Source: CAZMGG01 sp964565715 (GTDB lineage: Bacteria; Planctomycetota; UBA1135; UBA2386). From it: a stretch of 34,202 bases of DNA. The stretch spans positions 1-34,202 of the forward strand of contig CAZMGG010000052.1 of the NCBI GenBank assembly GCA_964565715.1. The letters are read 5' to 3'. This document shows, one piece after another, positions 6,292-13,454 of the stretch. The notes beneath the pieces were generated by a model, which worked only from the letters and a program-made list of their open reading frames with translations, searched no databases and was not told where the DNA came from. Each line of letters starts with the position of its first letter. Position 1 is the stretch's first letter. The position numbers were made by a program, and so were the translations under genes.

Positions 6292-7298
6292 CGCGACGCC
6301 TGCTGGTCGGGGCAGTCCTCGCCGCCTGCGTTCCCGGCCAGGACGAACTGCCGGCGCCGCAGCCGACCGAGGTGGTCGTGGCCCTGCCGCGTCCCTGCGC
6401 CGAACAGGCGGTGGCGGTGATCCACCGGGTGTTGCCGGAAGCGGCGGTGCGGATCGAGGCGCCGGCTCGGTCACTGGAGTTGGCCCGCGCGGCCGGCCAG
6501 CGCGTCCTGTTCGGCTTCCCGGAGCACGTCCTGCGCGGACTGGCGGCGGAAGGACTGCTGCGGTCCGGCCCCGACGCGCCGCCGGAGGGCTTCACGGTGC
6601 CCTGGTGCGTGCCCTACGGCATCGTCAGCGCGCCCGCGGTGCCGCTCGCCGATGCGGTCGACCTGCTGGAACTGGCGATCGGCGCGGGTGGGGATCTGCG
6701 GCTCGGGCTGTGCGGGCCCGAGGTCGATCCCGGCTTCTGGCTGGGGGTGATGGCCAGGGAGACGGTGGGGCCCCGCGGCGCCGACGGCGGGCTGGCGATG
6801 TGGCTCGCCCTCGATGCGCGGGCTGCGGGCAGCTACGAGCCGACGCTGGCCCACGTCCTGGCGGCGGTGCGGGCGCGCGCCCTCGACGTGGCGATCGTGC
6901 CGGCCCCGGTGGGCGAGGCGGCGGCGGCGGCGGGCGGGCTCGTGTTCCGGCCGCTGCGCCCGGCCGATGCCACCCTGGGCTGGCTGGGCGTGGGGCTGCG
7001 GGCCGATGGCGAGCCGGCGGCCGCTGCCGTGGCGGCGTTCCGGGCCCTGGCGGCGCTGCCCGCCACCGAACTGGAACTGCGGCCGGCGGACGTGTCGCCG
7101 GGGCAGCCCCGGCTCGGCTTCGACGCCGCCACCGCCGCGCTGGCCCGCTTCGACGCGACCATCCGCGGCCAGGGGCGAGGCATCGAACAACTCGACGAAT
7201 GGCTCGACGTGGGCTTCGGGTTGCTGTTCGTGGTGTTCCTGGTGTTCGTCTACTTTCGCCTGCGCCGGAGCGAACCGAATGGCTTCTCCCAAGAGTGA
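6288..7298 (+). CDS. Solute-binding-protein-like lipoprotein with a C-terminal membrane helix
   Basis: 336 residues. The GTG start at 6288 has a near-perfect ribosome-binding site (AAGGAG, five bases upstream) and gives MTRRLLVGAVLAACVPGQ, a lipoprotein signal with a perfect LAAC lipobox. The body resembles a two-lobed periplasmic binding protein of the iron/anion type (VVVALPRPCAEQAVAVI near the start, WCVPYGIVSAPAVPLADAVDLL, RLGLCGPEVDPGFW, VAIVPAPVGEAAA). The fold assignment is by pattern, not by search. Unusually, it ends with a predicted transmembrane helix (VGFGLLFVVFLVFVYF) followed by RLRRSE. The protein would be held at both ends. No ABC permease or ATPase is nearby. It overlaps the next small gene by 20 bp. 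I infer an accessory or sensing role for the transporters in this operon. Confidence 0.75.
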   Translation: MTRRLLVGAVLAACVPGQDELPAPQPTEVVVALPRPCAEQAVAVIHRVLPEAAVRIEAPARSLELARAAGQRVLFGFPEHVLRGLAAEGLLRSGPDAPPEGFTVPWCVPYGIVSAPAVPLADAVDLLELAIGAGGDLRLGLCGPEVDPGFWLGVMARETVGPRGADGGLAMWLALDARAAGSYEPTLAHVLAAVRARALDVAIVPAPVGEAAAAAGGLVFRPLRPADATLGWLGVGLRADGEPAAAAVAAFRALAALPATELELRPADVSPGQPRLGFDAATAALARFDATIRGQGRGIEQLDEWLDVGFGLLFVVFLVFVYFRLRRSEPNGFSQE

Positions 7299-7425
7299 CT
7301 CCGAACGGCCGCCGCTGGGCGGCTGGGGCCGCGTCTACCTGCTGGTGGCGATCCTGGCCGTGCTGGTGATGCTGATCCTGTGGTGGTTCACGGCCACCCG
7401 CAACATCCGGCTGGAGGTGCGATGA
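7279..7425 (+). CDS. 48-residue single-helix membrane protein, possible symporter small subunit
   Basis: The reading is MASPKSDSERPPLGGWGRVY, then a hydrophobic helix (LLVAILAVLVMLILWWF), then TATRNIRLEVR. The start at 7279 has GGAG about seven bases upstream, within the preceding gene, which it overlaps by 20 bp. Its TGA overlaps the ATG of the SSS symporter (ATGA at 7422-7425), so translation is coupled. Small membrane proteins directly before SSS-family permeases are known (DUF485 before ActP, DUF4212-type subunits, YhdT before PanF), but this one is shorter, with one helix, and I do not recognise its family. I infer that it assembles with the symporter. It could be missed by automatic gene callers because of its size. 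Confidence 0.68.
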   Translation: MASPKSDSERPPLGGWGRVYLLVAILAVLVMLILWWFTATRNIRLEVR

Positions 7426-9167
7426 GGACCATCGACTGGATCGTGTTCGCCCTGTTCCTCGCCTACGTGGTGTGGGACGGCATGCGTCGCGCCAGCGGGG
7501 CCAAGGATCTGGAGGGCTACTACGCCGGCGGCCGTTCGATCCCGTGGTGGGCGGCGGGACTGTCGGTGATGGCGACCCAGGCCAGCGCGATCACGATCAT
7601 CGGCACCACCGGGCAGGGGCACGAGTCCGGCATGGACTTCGTGGCGACCTACTTCGGCCTGCCGTTCGCGATGATCCTGCTGTGCGTGTTCCTGGTGCCG
7701 CTCTACCGCAGCCGGGCCATCCTGACGCCGTACGAGTACCTGGAGGACCGGTTCGGGCCGTTGACGCGGGCCCTGGCGAGCCTGGTGTTCCTGGGTTCGC
7801 GCTGCCTCGCGCTGGGCGTCGTCATCTACGCGCCGGCGGTGGCGCTGAGCGCGATGATCGGTCTGGAGGTGTGGGAGTCGGTGCTGGTGATCGGCGTGCT
7901 GACGACCCTCTACACGACCGTCGGCGGCGTCTCGGCGGTGATCTGGACCGACGTCAAGCAGATGGCGGTGATCATCGGCGGCCTGCTGCTGGTGCTGTTC
8001 CTGCTGCTGCGGGACCTGCTGCCGCACTTCTCGTTCGGCCAGATCCTCGATCTCGCCGGCGCGGCGGGCAAGCTGAACGCCCTGGAGGTCGTGCCCGCCA
8101 GCACCGACATGCTGCCGCGCACGCAGACGGCGGTGGCAGAGGGCCTGGGCCGCCCGAGCTTCTGGGAGGAGAAGTACAACGTCTGGTCCGGGCTGATCGG
8201 CGGGCTGTTCCTGCACCTTGCCTACTTCGGCTGCGACTTCAGCCAGGCGCAGCGCCTGCTGACCAGCAAGGACGTGCGGGCCAGCCGGCTGAGCCTGCTG
8301 ATGTCGGCCTTCGCCAAGGTGCCGATGCAGGTGCTGGTGCTGCTGATCGGCGTCCTGATGTGGGTGTTCTACTCGGTGCACGGCCAGCCGCTGATCTACA
8401 AGCCCGAGCATCTGGAACGGATCCGCGATCCGGCGGTGGCGAGCCGCGTCGCCGAGATCCAGACGCGGTTCGACGCCGCGATCGTGGTGCGGCGCGATGT
8501 CATGGAACGGCTGGCGGCGCTGCCGGACGGCCCGCGCTCGGATCCGGCGCTGCTCGCCGAGTACCAGCGGGCGGTGGCGGCGGTGCCGGCGATCCGCACC
8601 GAGGCGCGGATCGCGGCCGCCCGCGATCACAACGACCGCGACGACACCAACAACATCTTCTGCCGGTTCATCCTCGACAACCTGCCGCCGGTGTTCCTGG
8701 GGCTGGTGATCGCCTCGATCTTCGCCGCCGCCATGTCCAGCATCGACTCGGTGCTGAATGCGCTCAGCGGCGCCACGGTCGTCGACTTCTACCGGCGCTG
8801 GCTGCGGCCGCGGGCCAGCGAGCGCGAGCACCTGGTGGTGGGCCGCGTGTGCACGGCCTTCTGGGGCATGGTGGCCACCGGCATGGCCCTGTTCCTCGGC
8901 GGCGGCGGCTCGGTCATCGAGCAGATCAACCGTTACGGCTCGTTCTTCTACGGCAGCCTGCTCGGCGTGTTCGTGCTGGCGCTGGCCGTGCGACGCGCGG
9001 GGCCGTGGGCCGGCGTGGTCGGCATCGTGTCGGGCATGACGTCCGTGCTGCTGGTGCACTTCACGCTGAAGATCGAGTTCCTCTGGTACAACGTGATCGG
9101 CTGCCTGGGTGTGCTGCTGGGCGGCGCCATCACGGCGATGCTCGAACCCCGCCGGCGCGTCACCTGA
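7422..9167 (+). CDS. Sodium:solute symporter (SSS family, 581 aa)
   Basis: SSS/LeuT-fold permease beginning with MRTIDWIVFALFLAYVVWDG. The early GYYAGGRSIPWWAAGLSVMATQASAIT segment is typical of the family's first unwound helix. The sodium-site region IFAAAMSSIDSVLNALSGA is clear near residues 431-449. About 13 to 14 helices are likely. Between the helix ending near residue 325 and the one at about 418 there is an insertion of about 90 polar residues with helical heptads (AEIQTRFDAAIVVRRDVMERLAAL, then RTEARIAAARDHNDRDDTNN) which probably forms an extra coiled loop; such loops occur in planctomycete members. The substrate is unknown (sugars, amino acids, organic acids and sialic acid are all precedents). 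Its last codons overlap the convergent lipoprotein A by 8 bp. It closes the operon started by the MFS gene. Confidence 0.9.
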   Translation: MRTIDWIVFALFLAYVVWDGMRRASGAKDLEGYYAGGRSIPWWAAGLSVMATQASAITIIGTTGQGHESGMDFVATYFGLPFAMILLCVFLVPLYRSRAILTPYEYLEDRFGPLTRALASLVFLGSRCLALGVVIYAPAVALSAMIGLEVWESVLVIGVLTTLYTTVGGVSAVIWTDVKQMAVIIGGLLLVLFLLLRDLLPHFSFGQILDLAGAAGKLNALEVVPASTDMLPRTQTAVAEGLGRPSFWEEKYNVWSGLIGGLFLHLAYFGCDFSQAQRLLTSKDVRASRLSLLMSAFAKVPMQVLVLLIGVLMWVFYSVHGQPLIYKPEHLERIRDPAVASRVAEIQTRFDAAIVVRRDVMERLAALPDGPRSDPALLAEYQRAVAAVPAIRTEARIAAARDHNDRDDTNNIFCRFILDNLPPVFLGLVIASIFAAAMSSIDSVLNALSGATVVDFYRRWLRPRASEREHLVVGRVCTAFWGMVATGMALFLGGGGSVIEQINRYGSFFYGSLLGVFVLALAVRRAGPWAGVVGIVSGMTSVLLVHFTLKIEFLWYNVIGCLGVLLGGAITAMLEPRRRVT

Positions 9168-10122
9168 CGGCGGCGCGGCGGGCCGCCAGCAGGGTCAGCT
9201 CGAAGCGCAGCTCCGGGTCGTCGGGATGGCGCGCCGTCAGCCCGAGGATGCCGCCGCACAGCATGCGCGGCGGGTTCGGGCCGGTGACCAGCAGGTCGGC
9301 GTAGAGCGCCGGCGAGTCGTTCACCGTGACCGTGAACGGCACCACCCAGCTCGGCATGCCGGCGGGCTGCTGCGCCGCCAGATGACGCGGCAGGCCCGCC
9401 GCGCGCACGGTGTCGGCGAAGCGCGGCTGCAGGGACACCTTCGCGCCGAGGTGGAGGATGATCGACAGCAGCGACGGCTTGCGCACGACCTGCCACAGGA
9501 TCTCCGACAGGTGGTCGTCGCGGACGACGATGCCCATCAGGGCGAACAGCGACTGCAGCGATTCGGCGGCGAGCTCGGTGCGGTGCAGGCGGGCGGCCTC
9601 CTGCTCCGCGGGCGCCTCGGGCAGCGGTTCCTCCATGGCGGTGCACACGTCGGTGAAGCCCCTGGCGAGGAACTCGCGCGGCACCGTGAGGCGGCTCTGG
9701 CCGAGGAGGGCGCCGTCGGCGGCGTGGATCGACACGTCGGCGCCGAACATGCTGCTGACGTAGGTCCGTTCGCCGAGGCCAGCGACGTTGGCGCGGTAGA
9801 CGGTCAGCGTCGGTTCCTCGACCCCATCGGTGACGACGACTGCCTGCGGGCTCGTCACCTCGACCCGCATCAGCCAGCGCTGCACCTGGCCGTCGCGGTG
9901 CAGCTCGAGGCCGAACAGGGCGGCATCGCCCACCCGCCAGTCCTGGCCGTCCTCCTCGGCGGAGAAGCCCTCCAGCAGCGCCGCCGCGCCCGGGAACGGC
10001 GTCACCTGGAAGGCGGCCAGGAGGTCCGGCTGGGGCGGGGCCGGCGGCGGCGGGCTCGAGCAGGCGCCGGCGACCAGCAGGGTCAGCACGAAGAGGCGGG
10101 GCGCGGCGGTGGAGTCCGTCAT
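9160..10122 (-). CDS. Lipoprotein A of an undescribed paralogous family
   Basis: 320 residues with a signal segment MTDSTAAPRLFVLTLLVAGA followed by CSSPPPPAPP, so a lipid-anchored envelope protein is likely (the lipobox is AGAC, slightly unusual). No known domain is recognised. It is a clear paralogue of the protein at 15645-16631: shared blocks are FPGAAALL, W.....(D)..LFGL.L......RWL, R.DD..LS.ILW.V..KP.L, L.PRF, and a C-terminal LLVT..N.P....GG.LGL-like block near the end. The gene is divergent from the PDZ lipoprotein at 10285, which suggests a shared control region of 162 bp. An in-frame ATG at 10137 is an alternative start giving five more residues. Its 3' end overlaps the SSS gene stop. 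Function unknown; partner of the PDZ protein is an inference only. Confidence 0.72.
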   Translation of the reverse strand: MTDSTAAPRLFVLTLLVAGACSSPPPPAPPQPDLLAAFQVTPFPGAAALLEGFSAEEDGQDWRVGDAALFGLELHRDGQVQRWLMRVEVTSPQAVVVTDGVEEPTLTVYRANVAGLGERTYVSSMFGADVSIHAADGALLGQSRLTVPREFLARGFTDVCTAMEEPLPEAPAEQEAARLHRTELAAESLQSLFALMGIVVRDDHLSEILWQVVRKPSLLSIILHLGAKVSLQPRFADTVRAAGLPRHLAAQQPAGMPSWVVPFTVTVNDSPALYADLLVTGPNPPRMLCGGILGLTARHPDDPELRFELTLLAARRAAVR

Positions 10123-10284
10123 CGGGGGCCGCAGCATGGCCCCGTGCCGCCGTTCCCGCCACCGCGGCGCGACCTCGCCCGGCCCGGAAGATCGCCCTCC
10201 CCGACAGTTGCCGCCGCACGCCGGCCACGCTTCGCTCCCGTTTCCGCTGCGCGCGCCCTTTCCGCCCGCGCCCCGACGATCGCC

Positions 10285-11376
10285 ATGCCCCGATTCCCAA
10301 CGCTGTCCCTTCCCTGGGTCCTGCTCGCCCTGGTCCCCGCCTGCACGACCTACCGCTACGAGTATCCGGTGGGTGACCCCAGCTACGAGCTGGCGCGGCG
10401 ATCCCTGGAGGGCGGCGGCGAGGAGGTCTTCCGCCTCGACACCCAGGTGGCCAGCGGCGACGCGTGGTTGCGCGTCCGGACCGAGCGCGAGCGCGAGCGT
10501 CCCTTCCTCGGGGCGAAGATCGCCGAGATCGACAAGGCCGAGGCCGAACGGCGGGGCGTGAAGCCCTACTCGGGCCTGCTGGTGACCGGCACGGATCCGG
10601 ACTCGCCGGCGCGGACGGCGGGCATGACCGCCGGCGACGTGCTGCTGTCGCTCGACGGCCGCGCCGTGGTCTATGACAACCAGCTCCCCGAGGTGCTGGC
10701 GACGCTCCAGCCCGGCGCTGTTGCTACGGCCCAGGTCCTGCGCGGCCAGCAGGCCCTCGACCTGCCGCTCACCATCGGCAGCCGCAAAGAACGCATCGCC
10801 GACGACGAGAGCGTGCCGCTCGAGCGGCCTGCGCTCACCGGCCGGCCCTACGCCGGCTTCGAACTGCGCGGCATCCCGGCTCTGTGGGGCAAGCGCGTGT
10901 TCGGCGCCGAGCGCAGCGCCATCGTCATCACCACGGTGCAGGTCGGCTCGCCGGCGTGGCTCGCCGGGATGCGCGGCGGCGACCTCATCGAGGCCGTCGA
11001 CGGCGCCGAACCGCCGTCCTTCGCCGCCTTCTGCCGCCTGATCGCCGACCGCGGCGTTGCCGGAGAGACGGTGCGGCTGCGGGTGGGGCGCGGCGACGGT
11101 CCGAAGCACGAGGCCGACGTGCACCTGCACGACTACTCGGGCACCACCGAGTTCAACGTCCCGCTGCTGGTGAACGTCGAGGATGGCGTCGCCGAGGATC
11201 GCTGGTCCCTGCTGCTGGGCCTGCTGATGGGCAACCGCAACCGCTACGTCCCGGATCACACCCGCGAGGTGCGCACCGAGAACAACTTCTCGGCGCTGCT
11301 CGGCCTGATCCAGGTGAAGAAGAGCCCGTCCAACAGCCGCGTGCGGCTGCTCTGGTTCATCACCTTCAACTCGTAG
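10285..11376 (+). CDS. Lipoprotein with two PDZ domains
   Basis: 363 residues, starting MPRFPTLSLPWVLLALVPAC and then TTYRYEYP, a probable lipoprotein signal (VPAC). The first PDZ domain covers about residues 90-170 (GLLVTGTDPDSPARTAGMTAGDVLLSLDG, then LQPGAVATAQVLRG). The second covers about residues 205-285 (ITTVQVGSPAWLAGMRGGDLIEAVDGA). There is no trypsin-like or other protease domain, so this is a PDZ scaffold rather than a DegP/DegS protease. The last 80 residues (from HLHDYSGTTEF to WFITFNS) look beta-rich and contain no recognised domain. It is convergent with mutM (12 bp apart). Chance of a role with lipoprotein A is based only on the divergent position. Confidence 0.78.
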   Translation: MPRFPTLSLPWVLLALVPACTTYRYEYPVGDPSYELARRSLEGGGEEVFRLDTQVASGDAWLRVRTERERERPFLGAKIAEIDKAEAERRGVKPYSGLLVTGTDPDSPARTAGMTAGDVLLSLDGRAVVYDNQLPEVLATLQPGAVATAQVLRGQQALDLPLTIGSRKERIADDESVPLERPALTGRPYAGFELRGIPALWGKRVFGAERSAIVITTVQVGSPAWLAGMRGGDLIEAVDGAEPPSFAAFCRLIADRGVAGETVRLRVGRGDGPKHEADVHLHDYSGTTEFNVPLLVNVEDGVAEDRWSLLLGLLMGNRNRYVPDHTREVRTENNFSALLGLIQVKKSPSNSRVRLLWFITFNS

Positions 11377-11388
11377 CGCGGGCGTCGT

Positions 11389-12228
11389 TCAGCGCTGGCA
11401 GCCCGGGCAGTAGTAGCTGGCCCGGCCGCCCTGCACGATCCGCCGGATGACCGCGCCGCAGCGGCCGCACGGCTCACCGTCGCGCTCGTAGACGCGCAGC
11501 CGGCGCTGGAAGAAGCCCTGGTCCTCGTGCACGCCGACGTAGTCGCGGACCGAGGTCCCGCCGGCGCGGATCGCCGCGCGCAGCACCGCCCGTACCGCCG
11601 TCACGAGCGCGTCGCACTCGCGCCGGGACAGCCGGCCGGCTCTGCGACCGGGCCGCACACCGGCGCGGTGACAGGCCTCCGACGCGTAGATGTTGCCGAC
11701 GCCCACCACCAGCCGCGCATCCATCAGCAGCGTCTTGATGCTGGCGGTGCGGCCCCGCGTCGCGCGGTGCAGGAAGGCGCCGTCGAAGCCGCCCTCCAGC
11801 GGTTCCGGGCCGAGATCGCGCAGCAGCCGGTGCCCGTCGGCGTCGGCGCCGCCGGTCAGGTCCAGGGCGCCGAACCGCCGCGGGTCGACGTAGCGCACGA
11901 GTCGCTCGCCGAAGTCCATCCGCCAGTGCTCGTGCAGCCGCCACGGCGGGCGCGGCTCGTCGCGGGTGACCGCGTCCACCATCAGCCTGCCGCTCATGCC
12001 GAGGTGGACCAGCGCGATGGGCGCCTGCGGCCCGTCGAAGTGGAGCTTCAGGTACTTCGAGCGGCGGCCCACCGCCGTGCAGCGGCGGCCCACCAGCGCC
12101 CGCAGCGCGGTCACCGGCATCGGCCAGCGCAGATCCGGCCGCCGGAACTCCATCGCCCGCAGGGTCCGTCCGCGCAGATGCGGCTCGGCGCCGCGGCGCA
12201 CGGTCTCGACCTCGGGCAGTTCGGGCAT
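11389..12228 (-). CDS. mutM: Formamidopyrimidine-DNA glycosylase (Fpg/MutM)
   Basis: 279 residues, standard for the family. It removes 8-oxoguanine and formamidopyrimidines and cleaves the abasic site by beta,delta elimination. The N-terminal catalytic Pro and Glu are intact (MPELPEVETVRRG), the conserved Lys is in RRSKYLKLHF, and the helix-two-turn-helix has VGVGNIYASEACHRAG. The C-terminal zinc finger is complete (CGRCGAVIRRIVQGG, then YYCPGC). The intercalation region appears as HLGMSGRL and VDPRRFG. The start is fixed by the MPELPE motif; a TTGACC -35-like hexamer lies 36 bp upstream on the minus strand, without a convincing -10. Cytoplasmic. It is divergent from the thioredoxin-fold gene. 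Confidence 0.96.
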   Translation of the reverse strand: MPELPEVETVRRGAEPHLRGRTLRAMEFRRPDLRWPMPVTALRALVGRRCTAVGRRSKYLKLHFDGPQAPIALVHLGMSGRLMVDAVTRDEPRPPWRLHEHWRMDFGERLVRYVDPRRFGALDLTGGADADGHRLLRDLGPEPLEGGFDGAFLHRATRGRTASIKTLLMDARLVVGVGNIYASEACHRAGVRPGRRAGRLSRRECDALVTAVRAVLRAAIRAGGTSVRDYVGVHEDQGFFQRRLRVYERDGEPCGRCGAVIRRIVQGGRASYYCPGCQR

Positions 12229-12325
12229 GGTTGCGGTCGGGCAGCTTGGCCTGCCGACGGCCGCGGTCAAGGCCACACCGGCCAACGCTTCCCTGCCACG
12301 GCCTGCGGCCCGACAATCGGCCGCC

Positions 12326-13444
12326 ATGTCCCGTGCCCTCCGCAGCGTCGCCCTCTCGGCGTTCCTGGCCCCGTTGCTGCTGTCCGTCGCCGTCGCCCAG
12401 GAGACCACCTGGTTCCAGGGCACCTTCGACGCGGCGCTGCCCACCGCCAAGGACAGCAAGGCCGGCCTGCTGCTCCTCTACTGCTGGCAGGACAACAGCG
12501 GCGAGTGCGAGACCTTCTATCAGGGCACCGTGCAGGACAAGAAGTCGGTGGCGGCGATGGCGGACTTCGTCTGCTTCGGCGCCAAGAAGGAGGACGCCGC
12601 CGGCGGCAAGGTGCACGAGCAGTTCAAGGTCGAACGGACGCCCTGCGTGCTGTTCCTGAAGGCGGACGGCACGGTCGAGGACGTGCTGGTGGGCGGCATG
12701 GCGACCGCCGCGTTCGTCGCCGAGCTCGAACGCATCAAGTCCGGCAAGGACACCATCGGTGCGATGCAGAAGGCGGCGGCGGAGAAGCCCGCCGACCTGG
12801 CCCTGCAGCTCCGCCTGGCGAAGAAGCTCCGCGCCAGCGGCGACCGCGACGGCGCCGCCAAGGTCGTCGCGACGATCCTGGAGAAGGACCCCAAGGGCCA
12901 GTCGGAGGCCGCCGCCGAGGCCATGCTGCAGTCCATCTGCGACGCGACCTTCCGGCCCGAGATCACGCCCCAGGACGTGGACCTGAAGGCCCTGAAGGAG
13001 TTCATCCTGAAGCAGAAGAACAAGCGCATCCTGTTCCTCGCCCATGACCGGGTGATGGCGGCGGAATGGCGCCGCGAGGACATCAAGGCCGCCACCGCGG
13101 CGTGCGCCCAGGCCTGGAAGATCATCCCGGCCGAGGAGGTGCTCGACTGGGGCAATCGCGTCGTCGCCCGCGCCTACGAGTTCCGCAAGGACCTCGACAA
13201 GGCCCAGCAGCGGCTGATGCTCGACATCGCCAGGAAATCGATCGCCGAGGCCGAGAAGGAGGCCAAGACCCGCGCGGACGGCGACCTGTGGCTCGCCGAC
13301 CGGCTCTACACCTTCGCCGCGGCCCAGTACGTCAACAACATGCGCAAGGAGGCGTTCGCGACGATGGAGCGCGCCATCACGCTGGCGCCGAAGAACGAGG
13401 ACCTGAAGAAGGCCCTCGACGCCTGGAAGGACGGCGCGCGGTAG
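12326..13444 (+). CDS. Secreted thioredoxin-fold protein with helical repeats, no CxxC
   Basis: 372 residues. A Sec signal peptide (SVALSAFLAPLLLSVAVAQ) is followed by a thioredoxin-like domain: GLLLLYCWQDNSGECETFYQGT, then ADFVCFGAK and the cis-Pro region VERTPCVLFLKADGT. The redox CxxC is replaced by C-x7-C (CWQDNSGEC), so oxidoreductase activity is doubtful; a binding or chaperone role is more likely. From about residue 150 there are helical repeats resembling TPR (KPADLALQLRLAKKLRASGD; RKEAFATMERAITLAPKNED at the end). The fold call comes from pattern matching. The ATG lies eight bases after a -10-like GACAAT, so the mRNA may have almost no leader. It ends 10 bp before the convergent HEAT-repeat gene. 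Confidence 0.75.
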   Translation: MSRALRSVALSAFLAPLLLSVAVAQETTWFQGTFDAALPTAKDSKAGLLLLYCWQDNSGECETFYQGTVQDKKSVAAMADFVCFGAKKEDAAGGKVHEQFKVERTPCVLFLKADGTVEDVLVGGMATAAFVAELERIKSGKDTIGAMQKAAAEKPADLALQLRLAKKLRASGDRDGAAKVVATILEKDPKGQSEAAAEAMLQSICDATFRPEITPQDVDLKALKEFILKQKNKRILFLAHDRVMAAEWRREDIKAATAACAQAWKIIPAEEVLDWGNRVVARAYEFRKDLDKAQQRLMLDIARKSIAEAEKEAKTRADGDLWLADRLYTFAAAQYVNNMRKEAFATMERAITLAPKNEDLKKALDAWKDGAR

Positions 13445-13454
13445 CAGCTTCGGC

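Noticed and set aside
7335..9059. Minus-strand frame of about 570 codons across the SSS symporter
   Set aside because: The opposite strand encodes a clear SSS permease with membrane helices; the frame is His/Gln/Arg-rich as expected for a shadow.
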